Source of the DNA: Podocnemis expansa
Taxonomy: Eukaryota; Chordata; Testudines; Podocnemididae
Reading direction: 5' to 3'
Assembly: GCA_007922195.1 (NCBI GenBank)
Contig: ML681963.1
Span: 140,060,568-140,124,567 of the forward strand
Length of the DNA stretch: 64,000 nt
Shown: positions 63,352-64,000 of the stretch, one piece after another
Position numbering within the stretch: the stretch's first letter is position 1
Layout: each line of letters begins with the position of its first letter
Translations under genes and position numbers: made by a program
Notes under the pieces: generated by a model
The model's database searches: none
What the model was told of the DNA's origin: nothing
Seen by the model: the letters and a program-made list of their open reading frames with translations, nothing else

Positions 63352-63971
63352 CAGCTCACACAGCCACTTGCCATCCGGCTCCAGGGAGCCTGCCAACCAC
63401 CGCAAGACAGAGGAAGAGAGCCCACCAGACCCAGAAAGAGATCCTCCGCAGACTCCTTGAGCTGGGCCACCAAGCCAAGAAGTCAGCCCGGGCTTGGAGG
63501 AAACAGCAGGACAGGCACCAGGAGGCTGGCATCCACCAACTCCAACGTGTGGCCGACACCGACCGCATCATCACAGCGATGGAGTGGCAGGCTGCGGTGA
63601 TGGAACGGCAGGGCAATGCACTGCAGGCCGTCAGCATCGCTGTCCAGGATGTCACCTCCAGCCTGTGGTGCATTGCGGGGCACCTGGCACCCCTGGCAGC
63701 TGAGGGAGCACCCTTGAGAGCCAGCTGTCCCTCACCGCCAGGGCCCCCAGACCCTGGGGAGCCTTGGAGAAGGCCGCAGCAAGGCGAGCCACCAGGTTGG
63801 GACAGCCTCCCCATAGCATTCCCCCACCTTTCAAAGTCCCCAAATCCCCACTCACATCCCATCTCCCAGTGCACAGCCCAACCCTCCCCCAGTTCTCCCC
63901 CCCAAATTCCTAATCCCCTTACTGCCTCCCAAGCCCTTCTTTGCCCCAACTCCCCTCCTCATTTTAAATAA
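63352..63971 (+). pseudogene. H3 Myb-like gene, exon 2, open
   Basis: The frame is open across the whole exon: TARQRKRAHQTQKEILRRLL, ELGHQAKKSARAWRKQQDRH, IHQLQRVADTDRIITAMEWQ and AAVMERQGNALQAVSIAVQD. This long, charged helical region is probably a coiled coil. A Pro/Ser-rich tail runs to the stop at 63971, overlapping the AATAAA at 63967. It is the most complete exon 2 of the three copies. Since exon 1 is broken, the gene as a whole is not functional. Confidence 0.65.
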
Positions 63972-64000
63972 AAAATGTAACACTGCAATCAGTTCAAGTA

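Larger units (their letters stand above)
57506..64000. mobile_element. PIF/Harbinger element H3, reversed and incomplete in window
   Basis: The left end GGAGTATGCCCACATGTAGC resembles the left end of MITE M1. The Myb-like gene is on the + strand (57713-58347, 62764-62872, 63352-63971), so H3 is opposite to H1 and H2. The transposase would lie beyond 64000 on the minus strand. A Gypsy element splits exon 1 at 58348-62763. Only about 2.1 kb of Harbinger sequence is visible here. Confidence 0.85.

Noticed and set aside
62722..63405. 227-codon minus-strand frame with hydrophobic runs
   Set aside because: It overlaps a Gypsy LTR, the H3 intron and exon 2 on the opposite strand. The hydrophobic runs reflect Leu/Ser-rich complement of Gln/Arg codons.
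63356..63949. 197-codon minus-strand frame
   Set aside because: It is the exact shadow of H3 exon 2, whose coiled-coil frame is conserved in H1 and H2.

Overview
The window reads as vertebrate nuclear DNA, most likely from a turtle (Testudines), with a crocodilian as the second choice. The reason is the mixture of repeats: CR1 LINE, MIR-type SINEs, Penelope-like elements with a GIY-YIG tail, DIRS-type tyrosine-recombinase retroelements, PIF/Harbinger elements with TTATTTCGAAATAA-rich ends, many hAT MITEs and a short-LTR Ty3/Gypsy element. I see no intact host gene, no tRNA or rRNA gene and no CRISPR array. Nearly every recognisable coding stretch belongs to a broken mobile element, and most remaining open frames are chance or shadow frames. 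Family names come from motif recognition, not from a database search.

Layout. 1-4585: a CR1 tail split by a 1.06-kb Harbinger-type MITE (295-1358), then plain intergenic DNA. 4586-14431: two DIRS elements on the minus strand, A (4586-~9440) and B (~9441-14431), fused head to tail. B has lost RNase H and carries a Penelope-like fragment with a hammerhead-ribozyme-like core. 14432-28029: intergenic DNA with at least four hAT MITEs (three with clear 8-bp target duplications), a Harbinger MITE (20295-20752), SINE fragments and two microsatellites. 28030-29107: a 1.1-kb deletion derivative of DIRS (D). 29108-36822: intergenic DNA holding a 1.5-kb 3' piece of a CR1 LINE (33041-34540), itself hit by a hAT MITE and a Penelope fragment.

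36823-40456: Harbinger copy H1, with a HARBI1-like transposase on + and a spliced Myb/SANT-like gene on - that converge. 40457-46687: intergenic DNA with MIR, hAT, palindromic MITE and Penelope fragments. 46688-56777: a third DIRS element, C, on the + strand, split inside its reverse transcriptase by Harbinger copy H2 (49990-53577) and inside its recombinase by a hAT MITE (56014-56294). 57506-64000: Harbinger copy H3, in the opposite orientation and running off the edge, split in exon 1 of its Myb-like gene by a minus-strand Gypsy element (58348-62763).

How the genes work together. DIRS: gag binds nucleic acid, RT/RNase H copies the RNA, and the tyrosine recombinase inserts a circular product, using inverted terminal repeats plus an internal complementary region. 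Harbinger: the DDE transposase and the Myb-like DNA-binding protein act together on the terminal repeats. Gypsy: gag, RT-RNase H and DDE integrase between LTRs. All are broken here by frameshifts, stops or deletions. The nesting gives an order: CR1 and DIRS bodies are oldest; Harbinger, hAT and Penelope pieces sit inside them; the Gypsy element sits inside a Harbinger and, with about 3% LTR divergence, is probably among the youngest.
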